From positions 1,911,881 through 1,975,880 of the forward strand of contig OZ024887.1 in NCBI GenBank assembly GCA_964017195.1: a DNA stretch of 64,000 nt, read 5' to 3'. The notes below the pieces were generated by a model. That model was not told where the DNA came from. It did not search any database and saw only the letters and a list, made by a program, of their open reading frames with translations. Made by a program: the position numbers and the translations under genes. Below are positions 51,801 through 62,646 of the stretch, piece by piece (within the stretch, counting starts at the first letter, position 1; each line of letters opens with the position of its first letter). Source of the DNA: Siderastrea radians. Its lineage: Eukaryota; Cnidaria; Anthozoa; Scleractinia; Rhizangiidae.

Positions 51801-52757
51801 TTAGTGGGAGCATTGTCTGCAAAGAAGATATTATTATATGTTCCTCTACTTAGATGGTATCTTGAGCATGGAGCAGTGATCACAAATGTTTATCGGACTA
51901 TTGACTACCAACCAACAAAAATATTCACTTGGTTTGTGGAGCAAGTTACTGAAGCTCGTAGAACTGGAGATAAAGAAAAAAGCAAGGCTCTGTTGGCTGA
52001 GGTGTTTAAACTGTTAGGAAATAGTGGGTATGGAAAGCTCATCGAAGCCTTGGAGCGGCAAACAAACACTATTTACACCAAAGACGAGAAGGTAGTCGAC
52101 AGAGCCTTGCGAAGCGCATATTTCAGTGATCTTGACGAGATTGGGCAGGCGTATGAGCTCGAAAGCCGAAAGCCTCGGATCACAATCAGAAGACCATTTC
52201 AGGTAGGAATAGCTGTATATCAACTGGCTAAACTTCGAATGCTTGAATTCTATTATGACTTTCTTGACAGATAGTTTGACAGAAGAGATTTCGAATTGAT
52301 TCAGATGGACACAAACAGCAATTACATGGCAATCAGCGCAGAAAAGTTGGAAGACATCGTCAAACCAGAGCTGCAAACAGAATTTGGGGCAAAAAAGCAA
52401 GAGTGGTTAGCTTGGGACAAGTGGAGCAGTCGGACCCCTGGGCTCTTTAAACTCGAGTGTGAAGGCAGCAGAATGATTGCACTCTGCTCAAAATGTTATT
52501 TCGTCGACGAATCTGAGGGTAAAAAAGAGAAGTTCAGCACGAGAGGGGTGTCGAAGAAACAAAACGAGATCACGTGGCAGCGTTTCAAGAAAGCTTTGGA
52601 AGGCAGCAAGGACATAGCAACTAATAGAGGTTTTAGGATGCGGGACGGGCAGATGGTCACTTACGAACAGCAGAAGTTGGGGTTGAGCGCTTACTACGAC
52701 AAACGCTGGGTATTGGAAGACGGCATTCACACAGAACCGATCGAGTTTCATTGTTAG
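48866..52757 (+). pseudogene. Protein-primed family B DNA polymerase of the second virus, multiply frameshifted
   Basis: Frames in order carry an N-terminal helical segment (ATG at 48866), a Cys/His OTU-like region (LDTYQDNLCLWRC near 49600, GHAFFIKDI near 49925), a C2H2 finger (about 49968-50036), a nuclease-like motif GCHWYGCRKCYPC (about 50283-50320), exonuclease motif I DFEAYGD (50509-50529), exonuclease motif II (VLGFNSGRYDLNLI), palm motif A-like YDANALYL and NSGYGK (about 52021). The final motif reads DTNS instead of DTDS near 52304. Breaks occur near 49200, 50100-50170, 50540 and 51820, and a TAG lies at 52272-52274. It is the Maverick-type replicase, inactive here. Confidence 0.88.
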
Positions 52758-53755
52758 ATTGCCGGTGGTAGTTGTGTATCTGGAGGAACAACCAAAAGCT
52801 CTTCGCGGACAAACCAGCGTTTTGGTCCGTCAAACAAATAATAGATAACCGGCGCGTCTGGTTTTATCATAATCTTTTCAATCTTGTGAACGTTCAAAGA
52901 CCAGATTGGGTCGGTAGCTCTTCGTCGACCACCTTCAAGTTCACCAGGTTGATAAAGATATCGAACACTTAAACCGGAGGGGAGCTTTCTTTCGTTCTCA
53001 CCAACGGGTCTCAAATAAGGTGTCGAGGGTTTGGATGGAACAGTTTTCTTTTTGATGGCATCAACAGGTTTTTGACCAGTTAGTCGAGTGACTTCTTTAT
53101 TCAAAGCTGAAATAACAGCGGGCAGTCGGGCCACCCATTCAGTCGATCTTTTATCTTCTGGGAGGCACATTTCAACCCCATATTGGTGTCCAAACAGTCT
53201 TTCAGCCAGGGTGCGGTTGAATCTTTCAACGATAGCTTGATCACGGTGAGTATCCACACGGCCGCGTCTAACCTCGACATTATGTTTCGAAAGCAGTTGA
53301 TTCACAGCGCCCATAAACTCACGACCAGGATCGACCTGAAGCAGTTTCGGCCACTTTAAAGGACCACGACTATAAATTCTTTCCAGAGCAGCTGCAACTT
53401 CTTTAGCCTCTTTTGTGGTCAACGGTTCGGCCTCTTTGTATCGAGAGGCCACATCTACCACTGTGAGAGCATATTTAAAAGTTTTACGGGAGCGTGGTGG
53501 GCGATCGTGTGGGAGATACAGAAGATCGGCTTGGTGAACTTTGTTTGGAACAGGAACATCAAATTTCGGTCTTGGAATGTACCGTGGGGCTGGTAAATAA
53601 ACCTGCCAAAGAGCTTGCTTCATCAACCAGTTTTGAGCTACATCTTCCGAGACTTTCGCTGCCTGGGCTAATTTCTTAATTGCTACAAACCCTTTCCAAT
53701 ACCCTTGCGGGCTGTAATAAATTTTTGACAACTTATTGAAAATACGCGAGCTCAT
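52754..53755 (-). CDS. rve integrase of the second virus
   Basis: From the ATG complement of 53753-53755 the protein has 333 residues and an uninterrupted frame. An N-terminal helical region (AIKKLAQAAKVSEDVAQNWL) precedes the catalytic core: Asp in VHQADLLYL, Asp in LLQVDPGREF and Glu in IVERFNRTL. The C-terminus ends with an SH3-like segment (IEKIMIKPD, FVREELLVVPP) and has no chromodomain, unlike the integrase at 1787. It is convergent with the polymerase and overlaps its stop by 4 nt; its start faces the next gene across a 23-nt gap. Confidence 0.9.
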   Translation of the reverse strand: MSSRIFNKLSKIYYSPQGYWKGFVAIKKLAQAAKVSEDVAQNWLMKQALWQVYLPAPRYIPRPKFDVPVPNKVHQADLLYLPHDRPPRSRKTFKYALTVVDVASRYKEAEPLTTKEAKEVAAALERIYSRGPLKWPKLLQVDPGREFMGAVNQLLSKHNVEVRRGRVDTHRDQAIVERFNRTLAERLFGHQYGVEMCLPEDKRSTEWVARLPAVISALNKEVTRLTGQKPVDAIKKKTVPSKPSTPYLRPVGENERKLPSGLSVRYLYQPGELEGGRRRATDPIWSLNVHKIEKIMIKPDAPVIYYLFDGPKRWFVREELLVVPPDTQLPPAI

Positions 53756-53778
53756 TGTATACCATACACAATAAAAAA

Positions 53779-54333
53779 ATGGACGACCCGTTTGGTTGTT
53801 TGCAAGGTGTGAACATTTCATCGAAAATGATTCAAGAAACGTTGCAAAAAAGAAATGAAATAAGCCTGTTGTCAAAAAAGATTAATCGTTGTCCTTCATG
53901 CGAGGAGCAAATAGTTTATGTGGTGAATAAGTTCTGTCGTGAATGTCCAAAATGTTGTAGAGTGTTTGAATGTGATGATGATGAACAGTTTCAAGAAGAA
54001 AATCGGGGAAGTAGTTCCACTGCGCCTCCTACGAATAATTTTCATTTAAAAAATGTTTTTCGGAAATGGAACATTGACAAAATATTTTCTTCCAGCGAGG
54101 TCGCTCTTTTAAGTAACGTTATTGCTCAATTTCAGGAGATGTCCGGCAAGTCAGTGAACTATCCCTGTTTTCTGCACAATTATTTTGAAATAGTACCTTC
54201 TGAATGCTGGCCCAACAAAAAAGAAATTATGGAATCTATTTTTCATCACCTTCCTAAAACCTTAGCAAGCAGGCGGCGCGCAAAACAGGAGTTTGATAAA
54301 TGGTGGTTGAAAACCAATCAAGGTTCTTCATAA
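53779..54333 (+). CDS. Putative VLTF3-like transcription factor of the second virus
   Basis: I use the ATG at 53779 (184 residues), not the upstream TTG. A zinc ribbon (CPSCEEQ then CRECPKCCRVFEC, about residues 37-63) is followed by an acidic spacer and a helical domain with IAQFQEMSGKSVNYPCFLHNYFEIV. Late transcription factor 3 proteins of large DNA viruses pair a zinc ribbon with a helical domain containing a similar K-NY-F segment. The match is distant and made by eye. The frame is intact. Confidence 0.5.
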   Translation: MDDPFGCLQGVNISSKMIQETLQKRNEISLLSKKINRCPSCEEQIVYVVNKFCRECPKCCRVFECDDDEQFQEENRGSSSTAPPTNNFHLKNVFRKWNIDKIFSSSEVALLSNVIAQFQEMSGKSVNYPCFLHNYFEIVPSECWPNKKEIMESIFHHLPKTLASRRRAKQEFDKWWLKTNQGSS

Positions 54334-55298
54334 ACATTTTCATATTTGCCTGTTTTCGGATTTTTCACCAAACGCATGACAGTACCTTTTTTTGGATGAG
54401 TCCAAAATTTCTTGCTTGTGACACCAGTTGGTCCCGTGAAAGCATTTTTCGCAATATCACCTTTCCAATACCGATCGAATACAGGTTTTGTGGAAGGAAT
54501 CATTTTTTTTGTCAAAGTTTCAGCAAATTTCACTACTTCCAACGGTTTATCCAAAACACCAGTTCCTTTTTGTTGTTTCAAACCCAACCCTAACTTTTGT
54601 TTAGCATTGATTGTATTTCTTGCAGCCGCATGACCCCACTGCCTTTGTTTGTAAGGAACTGCGTCAAGAGACTTCACCATTTTTTTATCCGCTTTGTGTT
54701 TGCATTTTTTGAGATTTTCACCGTATTTTTTTTCACGGTTGGAAAAAACATCATAATCAACATCATGTTGCATAGCAATCGCATCTGTTGCACCTGTTGG
54801 TGGTTGATACATTTCCAAGATTTCACCCGTTTCTGGATCGTATTTCACCTGCTTTTCAAGAGGATTGTATGGCCCTGTAAAATTATGCCCCGGTAATGTC
54901 CAACCTTTTTTTGGTTTCGGAAATTTTCCAATTGCTGCATGTATATCAAACCCAGCTCCATCCAAATCAGGTCTGTCAGTTTTGTAACGTTGGTTTGGTC
55001 GAACTTTAGTTGAAAGTTGATCTAACATTTCACTTCCAACTTTTTGAATGACTGAGCGGGCTTTGTCAAGAGTGTAATTTATTGCTTTCTTTTTCAGTTT
55101 GGGGACTCTCATTGCTTCAGAAGCGTAATATCTTCCAGCTTCAACACTTTTTTTCGCAAGATATGGGATTCCTTTTGTAATAGCAAGATCACCAACTGCC
55201 ATAGCAACATCACCAAATATGCCACTGCCCTCCGCGCGGGAGGGCTCACCTAGTTTCCCGGCATAAAACGTGTCTTTGTTATTCCGCAACTAGCGCAT
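54318..55298 (-). CDS. Phospholipase A2-like virion protein of the second virus
   Basis: The long frame (323 codons) begins at a TTG at 55289. The nearest upstream ATG (55298) is separated from it by a TAG at 55292-55290, probably a nonsense change at codon 3; the next internal ATG follows about 27 codons in. The N-terminal third is Ala/Gly-rich and amphipathic. The PLA2-like domain has PGHNFTGPYNPL (calcium loop) and MQHDVDYD (catalytic His-Asp). A Lys-rich helical region and a Tyr/Thr/Lys-rich tail follow. It is longer than the PLA2-like protein of the first virus. Residual function would need a downstream start. Confidence 0.75.
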
Positions 55299-55412
55299 TT
55301 TGCTTTTAAGAGTTTTCGATTGTTCTTTGCGATTACAACCTTTTCACTTCCCTGCACATTGGGCGTGTGCCGCTTTTCTTTCACACAGTACACTTCCATT
55401 GCATATATATTT

Positions 55413-55994
55413 TTAAGAAAAATAATTTTTCACTATTTCCTCGTTTTCAAGTAAATCGTTGGAGAACATTTTCAAAATATCGGCAAAACTTGTGCCTTTA
55501 TTTCTTTCGTTTAAAAAGAGAAGGCAGTAATAACCACATCTCACACTTTGTTCCCATTGAATTTGGTTATCATTTCTGAAAAAATGTGTCATCCAGTGCA
55601 TTGACATTTCTTGTTCCCATTCCAAAGGTGGTGGAAGCCCAAATGAATCGAAATACTCGTAAGTACCTTTGTCTTTGGCAGGCCAACAACATACCCAATG
55701 AGTTCCCAAACTTCCAAAATCATCCAAGTTAATAATACATGGAGAATGAAACAAGGGTTTTGTTTCATTTCTGCTAAAAATACCTTTTATTGGAATTCGT
55801 AAAAAGTTGCACCATTTTCTCAAGTCAATGTTGGATAGAGGTTTATCTTCAAATTTTAGATTTTTTTTCAAATGATAATAATCGTCCCAAGTTCTAAAAA
55901 AAGGTGGAGGCCGAATTTGCATTCCTTTACCTTTAGGAGGTGGTGGTAGGGGTGGTGTTCGTCGTTGTCGTGAGCGTGGTGGTTGAGTTTCCAT
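55413..55994 (-). CDS. Adenain-like protease of the second virus
   Basis: From the ATG at 55994 (193 residues) an Arg/Pro-rich leader precedes the catalytic domain: His in GTHWVCCW, Asp in YEYFDSFG, and Cys in VRCGYYCLLFL. The order and spacing match adenain-type maturation proteases and the gene at 7332. The frame is intact. It overlaps the 3' end of the next gene on the same strand. Confidence 0.85.
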   Translation of the reverse strand: METQPPRSRQRRTPPLPPPPKGKGMQIRPPPFFRTWDDYYHLKKNLKFEDKPLSNIDLRKWCNFLRIPIKGIFSRNETKPLFHSPCIINLDDFGSLGTHWVCCWPAKDKGTYEYFDSFGLPPPLEWEQEMSMHWMTHFFRNDNQIQWEQSVRCGYYCLLFLNERNKGTSFADILKMFSNDLLENEEIVKNYFS

Positions 55995-56397
55995 ACCTTG
56001 CCAACATACCAAGGAAGCCGCCGTATTGTGAACCTCCTTTTACTAAACCTTGTCCAACAAGATATTGTTCTGCCTCCTTTTTCTGAGTAGGAGTCATTCG
56101 CTGGACAAGTTTATAAAGCTCAATTTCCTGCGGCCCAAAACCCTTTCCGAATATCTTTTTCAGCACCTTTTCAGCGCCAAAACTCAAACCTGCACTTGCT
56201 AATGCTCCAAGGGCTGGCTTTGTCAAAGGTTTTGCCAAACCTAACATAGCTGAAAACAAACTTCCACCACGCTGCGCAGTATTTTGAATCTGGGTCTGGC
56301 TTAATTTTATTTCCATTCCTTTCCCTACCGCTTTTTGAAGTTTCTTTTTCTGACCATCAGTCAGTGCGATTTTATATGGATGATAAGTTGTGCTCAT
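55933..56397 (-). CDS. pX/core-type amphipathic virion protein of the second virus
   Basis: This 154-residue protein starts at a true ATG. It has LTDGQKKKLQKAVGKG, KLSQTQI, then QRGGSLFSAMLGLAKPL and an Ala/Gly/Leu-rich hydrophobic stretch, a second helical block with LTPTQKK-like MTPTQKKEAEQYL, and a Gly/Thr-rich tail (YGGFLGML). The pattern K-L-LSKTQ then RGG plus a hydrophobic segment is common beside Maverick protease genes in cnidarians and resembles adenovirus pX/pVI-type membrane-active proteins. The family assignment is from memory. Confidence 0.65.
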   Translation of the reverse strand: MSTTYHPYKIALTDGQKKKLQKAVGKGMEIKLSQTQIQNTAQRGGSLFSAMLGLAKPLTKPALGALASAGLSFGAEKVLKKIFGKGFGPQEIELYKLVQRMTPTQKKEAEQYLVGQGLVKGGSQYGGFLGMLARYGNSTTTLTTTTNTTPTTTS

Positions 56398-56409
56398 CGT
56401 GCGTGTATA

Positions 56410-57912
56410 TTATATTCAGAATTTTTTTAAATTTTTCATTTGTCTAGACGGCGACAAGCTCGTTACCAATTTGTTTCAGCACGAATTCTTTTTCATTCAA
56501 AACCAAGGCGAAGATTATATAATATAGCTGAGATAGTGCCTTTTTGGTTTTCTCCGTCCACAACCATGGGTTTCGCGGCGGTGCGAACACATTTTCCTAA
56601 GAAAAACACCAGCATGTTCATGTTGATCGGCATCTTGTCACGGGAAAAGAATAAAGTAGCAAAATTAACTTCTTCAAATCCCGGGGGGGGTACTCCCCCA
56701 CAATACCTATACGGGTATGTGCCGCCCAACGGGGTCGTGATTTTGGGACTCCTGATCTAGAACGGGGTATCCATTTTAGAGATGTTTCCTAGAACGGGGT
56801 GTAATATTCGAACGCACGATAGTTTAAAATTGTCATCAGCCATTTGAAATTATTAATAGAGGTTCTTCTTAACTAAAAGTAAAAAAAAAATACATAACGA
56901 ACAAATTGTTGCATCCCGTGTTGCGCGCAGTAGGCGTATTGTAAGGTAATTATCGTGTAATAACGCGTTCGATAACGCGCGCTTGGTTCCGACGCGACGA
57001 GGGGGGAGTAATATTGCGTCAGAATATACCGCATTGTGTTTACACAGGAAACCTACTTCTGATGAACAGATTAAAATATATCTATTTATTACATAGTCAA
57101 TCAAAGCTGCATGATCACTTAGCAATACGGCCTTAAAATAGCACAAATTATCATGTAACAGCTCCGCACTAGAGAAATAAATCGTCCTTAAGAAACAGCC
57201 CTTTTACCCTTTAAAAAACGTTAAAACGTGGTTCAGGATCGGCAAACACTAGTAAGAAATCGCCCATCATGGCTTTATCTTCAAGTTTCAAAACGAAGCA
57301 ATGACGTAGCTGATTTGTGTAGAAGAAGGATTGTTGTATTTGGATGTATAAGTCGAAAAAACAAAGAAATAACGTAAAAAAAACTGGCTATTGCAATTAT
57401 CTCCATTTTTAGAACGGGGTATTAAACATTGACCCATTTCTAGAACGGGGTATCATTTTAAATGCAAAATCTTTCTAAAACGGGGTCCTATTTTGGAGGC
57501 CCGGGCGGCACATACCCGCCCAAATTATACTTGAGTACCCCCAGGCTTCAAATACTGTCAGCGTGCGTGGCGTTGTGGTTTTTTTTTTTTAACGACTTGA
57601 GTGAGAGTTTTTTCACAAATTAATAAACAGCAGCCAAAAAATGTAGAGCTCCGCTTTTTGGCTTGGCTAAATCTATATATTATTTTATCAGTAGATGTCC
57701 CACCAGCATGTTCATGTCGATCGGCATCTTGTCACGGGAAAAGAAATAAGTAGCAAAATTAACTTATTCAAATACTGTCAGCGTGCGTGGCGTTGTGATG
57801 TTTTTTTAAATTTAACGACTTGAGTGAGAGTTTTTTCACAAATTAATAAATAGCAGCCAAAAAATGTACAGCTCTGCTGTTTGGCTTGGCTAAATCTATA
57901 TATTATTTTATC
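56410..57912 (+). mobile_element. SINE-like copies 3 and 4 at the broken right side of the second virus
   Basis: Copy 3 (about 56510-56679, resuming 57554-57685) and copy 4 (about 57690-57912) carry the ACACCAGCATGTTCATG, CGTGGCG, TTTAACGACTTGAGTGAGAG and GGCTTGGCTAAATCTATATA blocks of the family at 19440. Copy 3 is split by the MITE at 56680-57545. No capsid or ATPase gene of the second virus follows. Confidence 0.6.
56680..57545. mobile_element. hAT-type MITE with 8-bp target duplication
   Basis: Inverted ends include GGGGGTACTC and GGGTATGTGCCGCCC, with internal AGAACGGGGTAT copies near both ends. CTTCAAAT flanks both sides (56672-56679 and 57546-57553). The 8-bp duplication suggests hAT. 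No transposase is present. Confidence 0.75.
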
Positions 57913-58204
57913 AGTAGATGCCCTTGATTCTTAATCGATTGGTATATTCCAATTGTAATGAAACAATTAAGTAACCCGAAAAGCTTGATAGAACGAAAAG
58001 CTTGGACAGGACCTTGGGAAGAATTTTAGCTAGGAATTCGTTTCAAAATTAAGTCTAAGTAGTTTATCTGGGGCCCTATCTTCTAAGGACATGATATAAC
58101 CGCCATCATAATTACCCATTTCTCTTTAAAGGAGCGTTGTGTCGCTATAACCACACATTAAATAATTTTTGGTTCGTAGAGTAGGTTCAAGTCAGCGCCC
58201 ACAG

Positions 58205-60503
58205 TGCTTGTGTCAGCGGAGCATGAAAGGCGTGGCGTGAAGCACGATGCTTCCTCTGTCTGGGTTGAAGATGTGACGTCAACTTCGTTTGACATCTGTG
58301 CACGAGAATTGCAGAATTTTGATGGTGCTCATCAAAGCATCCATATCGTAAGTATTTCAGTTGTTTATTGTGCTATAACTGAAATTCGCGCCAAAACTCA
58401 GTCAAAGCATTTTTCAGACAACACATTATTATATCAAGGTTATTTTGAGTTTACGAGGCATTCATGATTTGATTATTCACTCATGGAAACGTCAACGAGT
58501 AGTCTTATAAGTTATTAGACACCTCGTATACCTACAGCGTAGCGACAATCGACAACGGCTCATTTCTTTTTCAAACGCCTGCTTTGGATATGTCGTATAA
58601 GATCATCGCAGCTTGCTTGCATCAAAGTGACTCGCATTATTTTGATAACCTGATCACAAACAATGGTTTTCGTTATCTGTAGGATTGGATAGCATTTGAG
58701 GAACTTCATCGTCCTTTGTTTAGAGAGCACGGGGCTATACAGTTATCCAATGGAAATAAACCATCGCAAGATTTGAACTATGCTTTTTGTGAGGTACATG
58801 TATCATTGTCTCCCTCCATGCTTGCTGTATTGTTCAAGCAACTCGACGACCTATGACCATGTCGACCGTTAGACCATGCTCACTTATCCACTCTCGTTCC
58901 TACCAGCGAATATGCTAAGTGGTCAAATCACGCAACTACGTAAACTTGCACGAAATCGTGCCATACTCAGCCTTGTAACCACGCATAATACACGTTGACA
59001 CTCACGCAGGTACATACCCGTGGACGCATCCACTTACTCGCTAACTTTTTCATTCACTCATTCACCACCCGTTCATTTTCTCACGCATCCCTTCCAGTCA
59101 CATACTCAATCATTCTACCTGCAATCGTCTGCCCATGGTTCCTTGCCTCCCTTCGTTAGGCGGATCCCTCTGTTTGTTGATTTCAGTGTTAATTTCACCA
59201 ACAGTTTAAATCAATACTTAGATCGTCTTTCCATTTCAGGATGTTGTGTTTAAGAAACATTACAATGATTCTCCGGAAGTGTTGTTGTCTGCCAACCATT
59301 CAACAAGTGGAGGAAACCTGAATCCTATATACAATTCCATATCAGCCTGGGCTGAGGTCAGTTATCATTTCTTCCTATATGTATTTTGCTTTTTTGACCC
59401 TGTCTTTTAACTACATCTTTGAGTGGTAGTAAATTGGACTGGAATGGAGGGAACTTGAAAGCGTGAAGTAGTCAATGGTTCGATGTCTTAGTTATTACTT
59501 GCTTTCTCTGCTTTCCTTTGAGAAGGGGGCGGGTGGTGGATAGTCTTGCGATAGACTAACATTCTGGTGTGCTGGTGTGCTGTACATAATCTTTGTTTTT
59601 TTTACTGGTTTAACTATAAGCGAATTTAAAAAAAAAATAATAAAATATTTCCTGACTCAGAGGGCAATAAAAATTTAAAAACTGTTGAAGTGGAATATTT
59701 CGTCCGGACCAACCGAACTTCATCAACCACGGTAGAAATGTGAATATTAACTACATCCCAATGAGAGGATAGAAGCAATATTTTTGATTGTATAAGCGAA
59801 TTTGTTTCTCCGCCTGGATTGAGATGAGTTATTTTTTCTTCGTACACATATTAAAGAAAGAATGCCAAATGGCTGTAAAGCAATATCAACTACGTAGCTA
59901 GAACAGAGTGGAATGGAAGTGAAGTTTGGTGGAGGCTAACTTGGACGCGTGTAGTGTGAACGGGTTCTAGTTTTGGTCACGCATTTTCTTACTGCGCTTT
60001 CCGCGTAGGCGTAGCGGAATGCGATCGACTAGTATCCCAATGAGAGGATAGAAGCAATCAGGCTTTTAGTTGATTCAAATTACAGGCCATTACAGGAACT
60101 ATAATACTGCTTTAGGGCATGAAGCTGGCGAGCACAATTCATCTTTATTTATTTTTGAGGGCGCTAATTGTTGATTTAAGTCTCGCCTAAACAATCAAAC
60201 GTTTTGTCTATCATCGTGTTTGTCACACGAAACGTTTGGCAGCTTTTAAAACAAGCAAACAATGTTTGACCAAACATCAGACATGGAAAACCATTTAAAT
60301 GCAAAGTTGAGACAGGCGGCTAAACAGTAAAACGTATTCTTCCAACACGATGTTGGACAAAAATGTTTTATCCCTTAGCCAGGGCCTTATAATTATTTTT
60401 TTTCCTTTGCAGTACATAAACAAGACCGGCTTCAGAGCATGTGTGAAGGAACTGTTTGTGCAGCAACATGACCCTCAGTCAGTCTCATACGTAGTGTTAC
60501 CAG
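58205..60503 (+). CDS. Host lectin gene: H-type-lectin-like exons
   Basis: Four exons have good boundaries: about 58205-58347, 58683-58793, 59240-59356 and 60413-60503. They encode SAEHERRGVKHDASSVWVED to FDGAHQSIHI, DWIAFEELHRPLF and on, NHSTSGGNLNPIYNSISAW, and YINKTGFRACVKELFVQQHD to VSYVVLP. The two-part repeat (WVE to F-C-REL-FDG; W-E to GF-ACVKEL--HDP) resembles H-type lectin domains that bind sugars, in two tandem copies. The assignment is tentative. Earlier exons, including a signal peptide, should lie upstream; I did not find them. Later exons continue the same gene. Confidence 0.6.
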
Positions 60504-61241
60504 GTAACGTTTAAACAAGGGAGAGCTTTTCTAACACGAGACCCTTAATAAAGAGAAGATTTTACTATCTTCCAAATTAAAACACAATCCATGATTTCTA
60601 TTTTTATCATGGTGAATAGGCGTTCTTGGTGAAGCCTATTCCCAAAGCCGATAGGAACGTGACGAGGTCAGTTCTTCACAAAGTCCCCGTTCTATTTTGA
60701 AAATAATTAATTAATGGCTAAAATTACAAGGCTGCTAGGGTTTCGAAAGTTGCTCACATAGCGACGAACTGGTTAAAAATAACAGCAACAAACAAACCTA
60801 AACGCTAAGATTAAACAACAGAGCCTGCCGATTATCGACGTTTGGTGAAAAGGATCCTGAGGCGGACAAAAGTGGAAAGAAAAGGTTCCAAAAGGCGCAA
60901 ATTTTCTAGACCGCATGCACCCGAACAGTGTTTTCTCTACAAGTATCGATGCCCGGATGTCCGCGGTGAAAAACCGCTGTGCAAAAAAAAGGGTGTTGAG
61001 CGCGAGCCTCAACACATGAAAAAATTGTCTTCATACACACTGACAACAGTTGGATGTAAACTTAATCAAAGTAGTTGTCGTGCATTATTTAGGCATTAGC
61101 ACAAAATCTCCAAGAAAGTTTTTTAAATATTGGTTGATAAGCTTGGTTATCCTTTGAATTTTTTTGAAGCTGGAAGAGCATTTGATTGCTCAATACTGTT
61201 GGAAGTCATATATTTTTATTGTATCTTTTAATCTTTCAAAG

Positions 61242-61616
61242 ATGTCTGTGAACCGGGATGGAGTTTCTACAACGGCTCCTGTTACTTCACCAGCGAAAAA
61301 TGCGAGACATGGACCAACGCAAGTATAATCTGCCGAGGCATGGGCGCTAATTTAGTGGCTGTTGAAAGTCAAGAAGAGAACGTATATATCCAACACAGAC
61401 ATAACGGCGACAGAGCGTGGATTGGTTTGAATGACATCGCCACAGAAGGATTATTTGCTTGGGTAGATGGTTGTCCTGATAAATTCCGCTACTGGAATCT
61501 GAAACAACCAAACGACTTTAGGGGGGAGGACTGCGTCCATACCCTGGGAGCGGGGCATGGGTACATGTGGAATGACGTTGATTGTTCTGCCTGCCATCAG
61601 TACACTTGTAAGAAAG
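61242..61616 (+). CDS. Same gene: C-type lectin domain exon
   Basis: This 375-nt exon joins the previous one in phase 1. It encodes a complete C-type lectin fold: CEPGWSFYNGSCYF at the start, ANLVAVESQEEN, WIGLNDIATEGLFAWVDG, a YWNLKQPND loop (QPND in the usual sugar/calcium-binding position) and EDCVH to MWNDVDC and YTCKK. The WND motif that completes a calcium site is present, so carbohydrate binding is plausible. The protein should act outside the cell. Confidence 0.88.
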
Positions 61617-62096
61617 GTAATTGAAACCGTTAGCGAATCATTTTGTAGCCTTAAGGATAGGACGCACATCCAAATTCACAATTACACGTCAATTTTTTGG
61701 ACAGAAACACGGAATCCAGAGGAAGTTGAGATAACGGTAGAGATAGCAGTAGCTTGGCCCACCAGACTTCCGTCCTTAAATTGGCAATAACTGGCACTGG
61801 AATTTCTTAGGGGAAGTCGCCTTCAGAATTAGATTCATAGTGCATCACCTTCATTTGGTTGTAAATATTTGAGTGATTTGGAGTGATTTGGGCCAGCTTC
61901 TGTCAGTTTTGATATATTTCAGTATGTAACTTTTTTCGGTCAATTTTTCAATCGAAGAAAGCAAGAAAAACATTGGAAAAAAAATCAACAGCAACTCTAC
62001 TAAGATTTTTTTCCCTACAAGATTGGGAAATCTTGGAGTCTATTACTCCTAATATTTGCTAAAAATGATATTATTTACGATTCTATTTTGAACTAG

Positions 62097-62207
62097 ATTT
62101 CGACGAATGCATCAGTAGTCCGTGTTTAAATGGAGGAACGTGTGTGCACGGTAAAAGGAAGTTCAGCTGCATCTGTCCTCCCACGCATAAGGGAAAAACA
62201 TGCCAAG
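62097..62207 (+). CDS. Same gene: EGF-like exon 1
   Basis: A 111-nt phase 1-1 exon encodes one EGF module: [14 protein letters not shown], then CICPPTHKGKTC, with all six cysteines. Confidence 0.85.
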
Positions 62208-62535
62208 GTAAATGCGAATTGCCTTTCATGTATGTTTGTATGTTTCTTGGGTAAAAGAAGAAGAAACAGCCTCTTTAAAATATTAAAAATACAAGTTATA
62301 TCATCGTCGAAGGATAAGGTAGATGAATAATAAATGAATAATTAAATAAAAAATATCTCCTTTTAAAATGCTATGTATGTCAATTGTCTGTTGCAAACCG
62401 GAATAAATGCTGTAAATGTGTTGAGTGGTTTACCATAATTTTAAAAATAACTTCCAGACTCCCTCCTAAGTGTTAAGATTTACGCAAAGTAAGTAATAAT
62501 TTGTTTACGATTGAGAGTATAATTTTTTTCCTCAG

Positions 62536-62646
62536 AGTTTGATGAATGCTCTAGCAGTCCTTGTTTGAATGGAGGCACTTGCACTGATGGAAACAATAAC
62601 TACACGTGCGCATGTCCTTCACCATACTTTGGAAAACAGTGCCAAG
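62536..62646 (+). CDS. Same gene: EGF-like exon 2
   Basis: A second 111-nt phase 1-1 exon encodes [14 protein letters not shown] and [12 protein letters not shown]. The two exons look like a tandem duplication. Confidence 0.85.
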
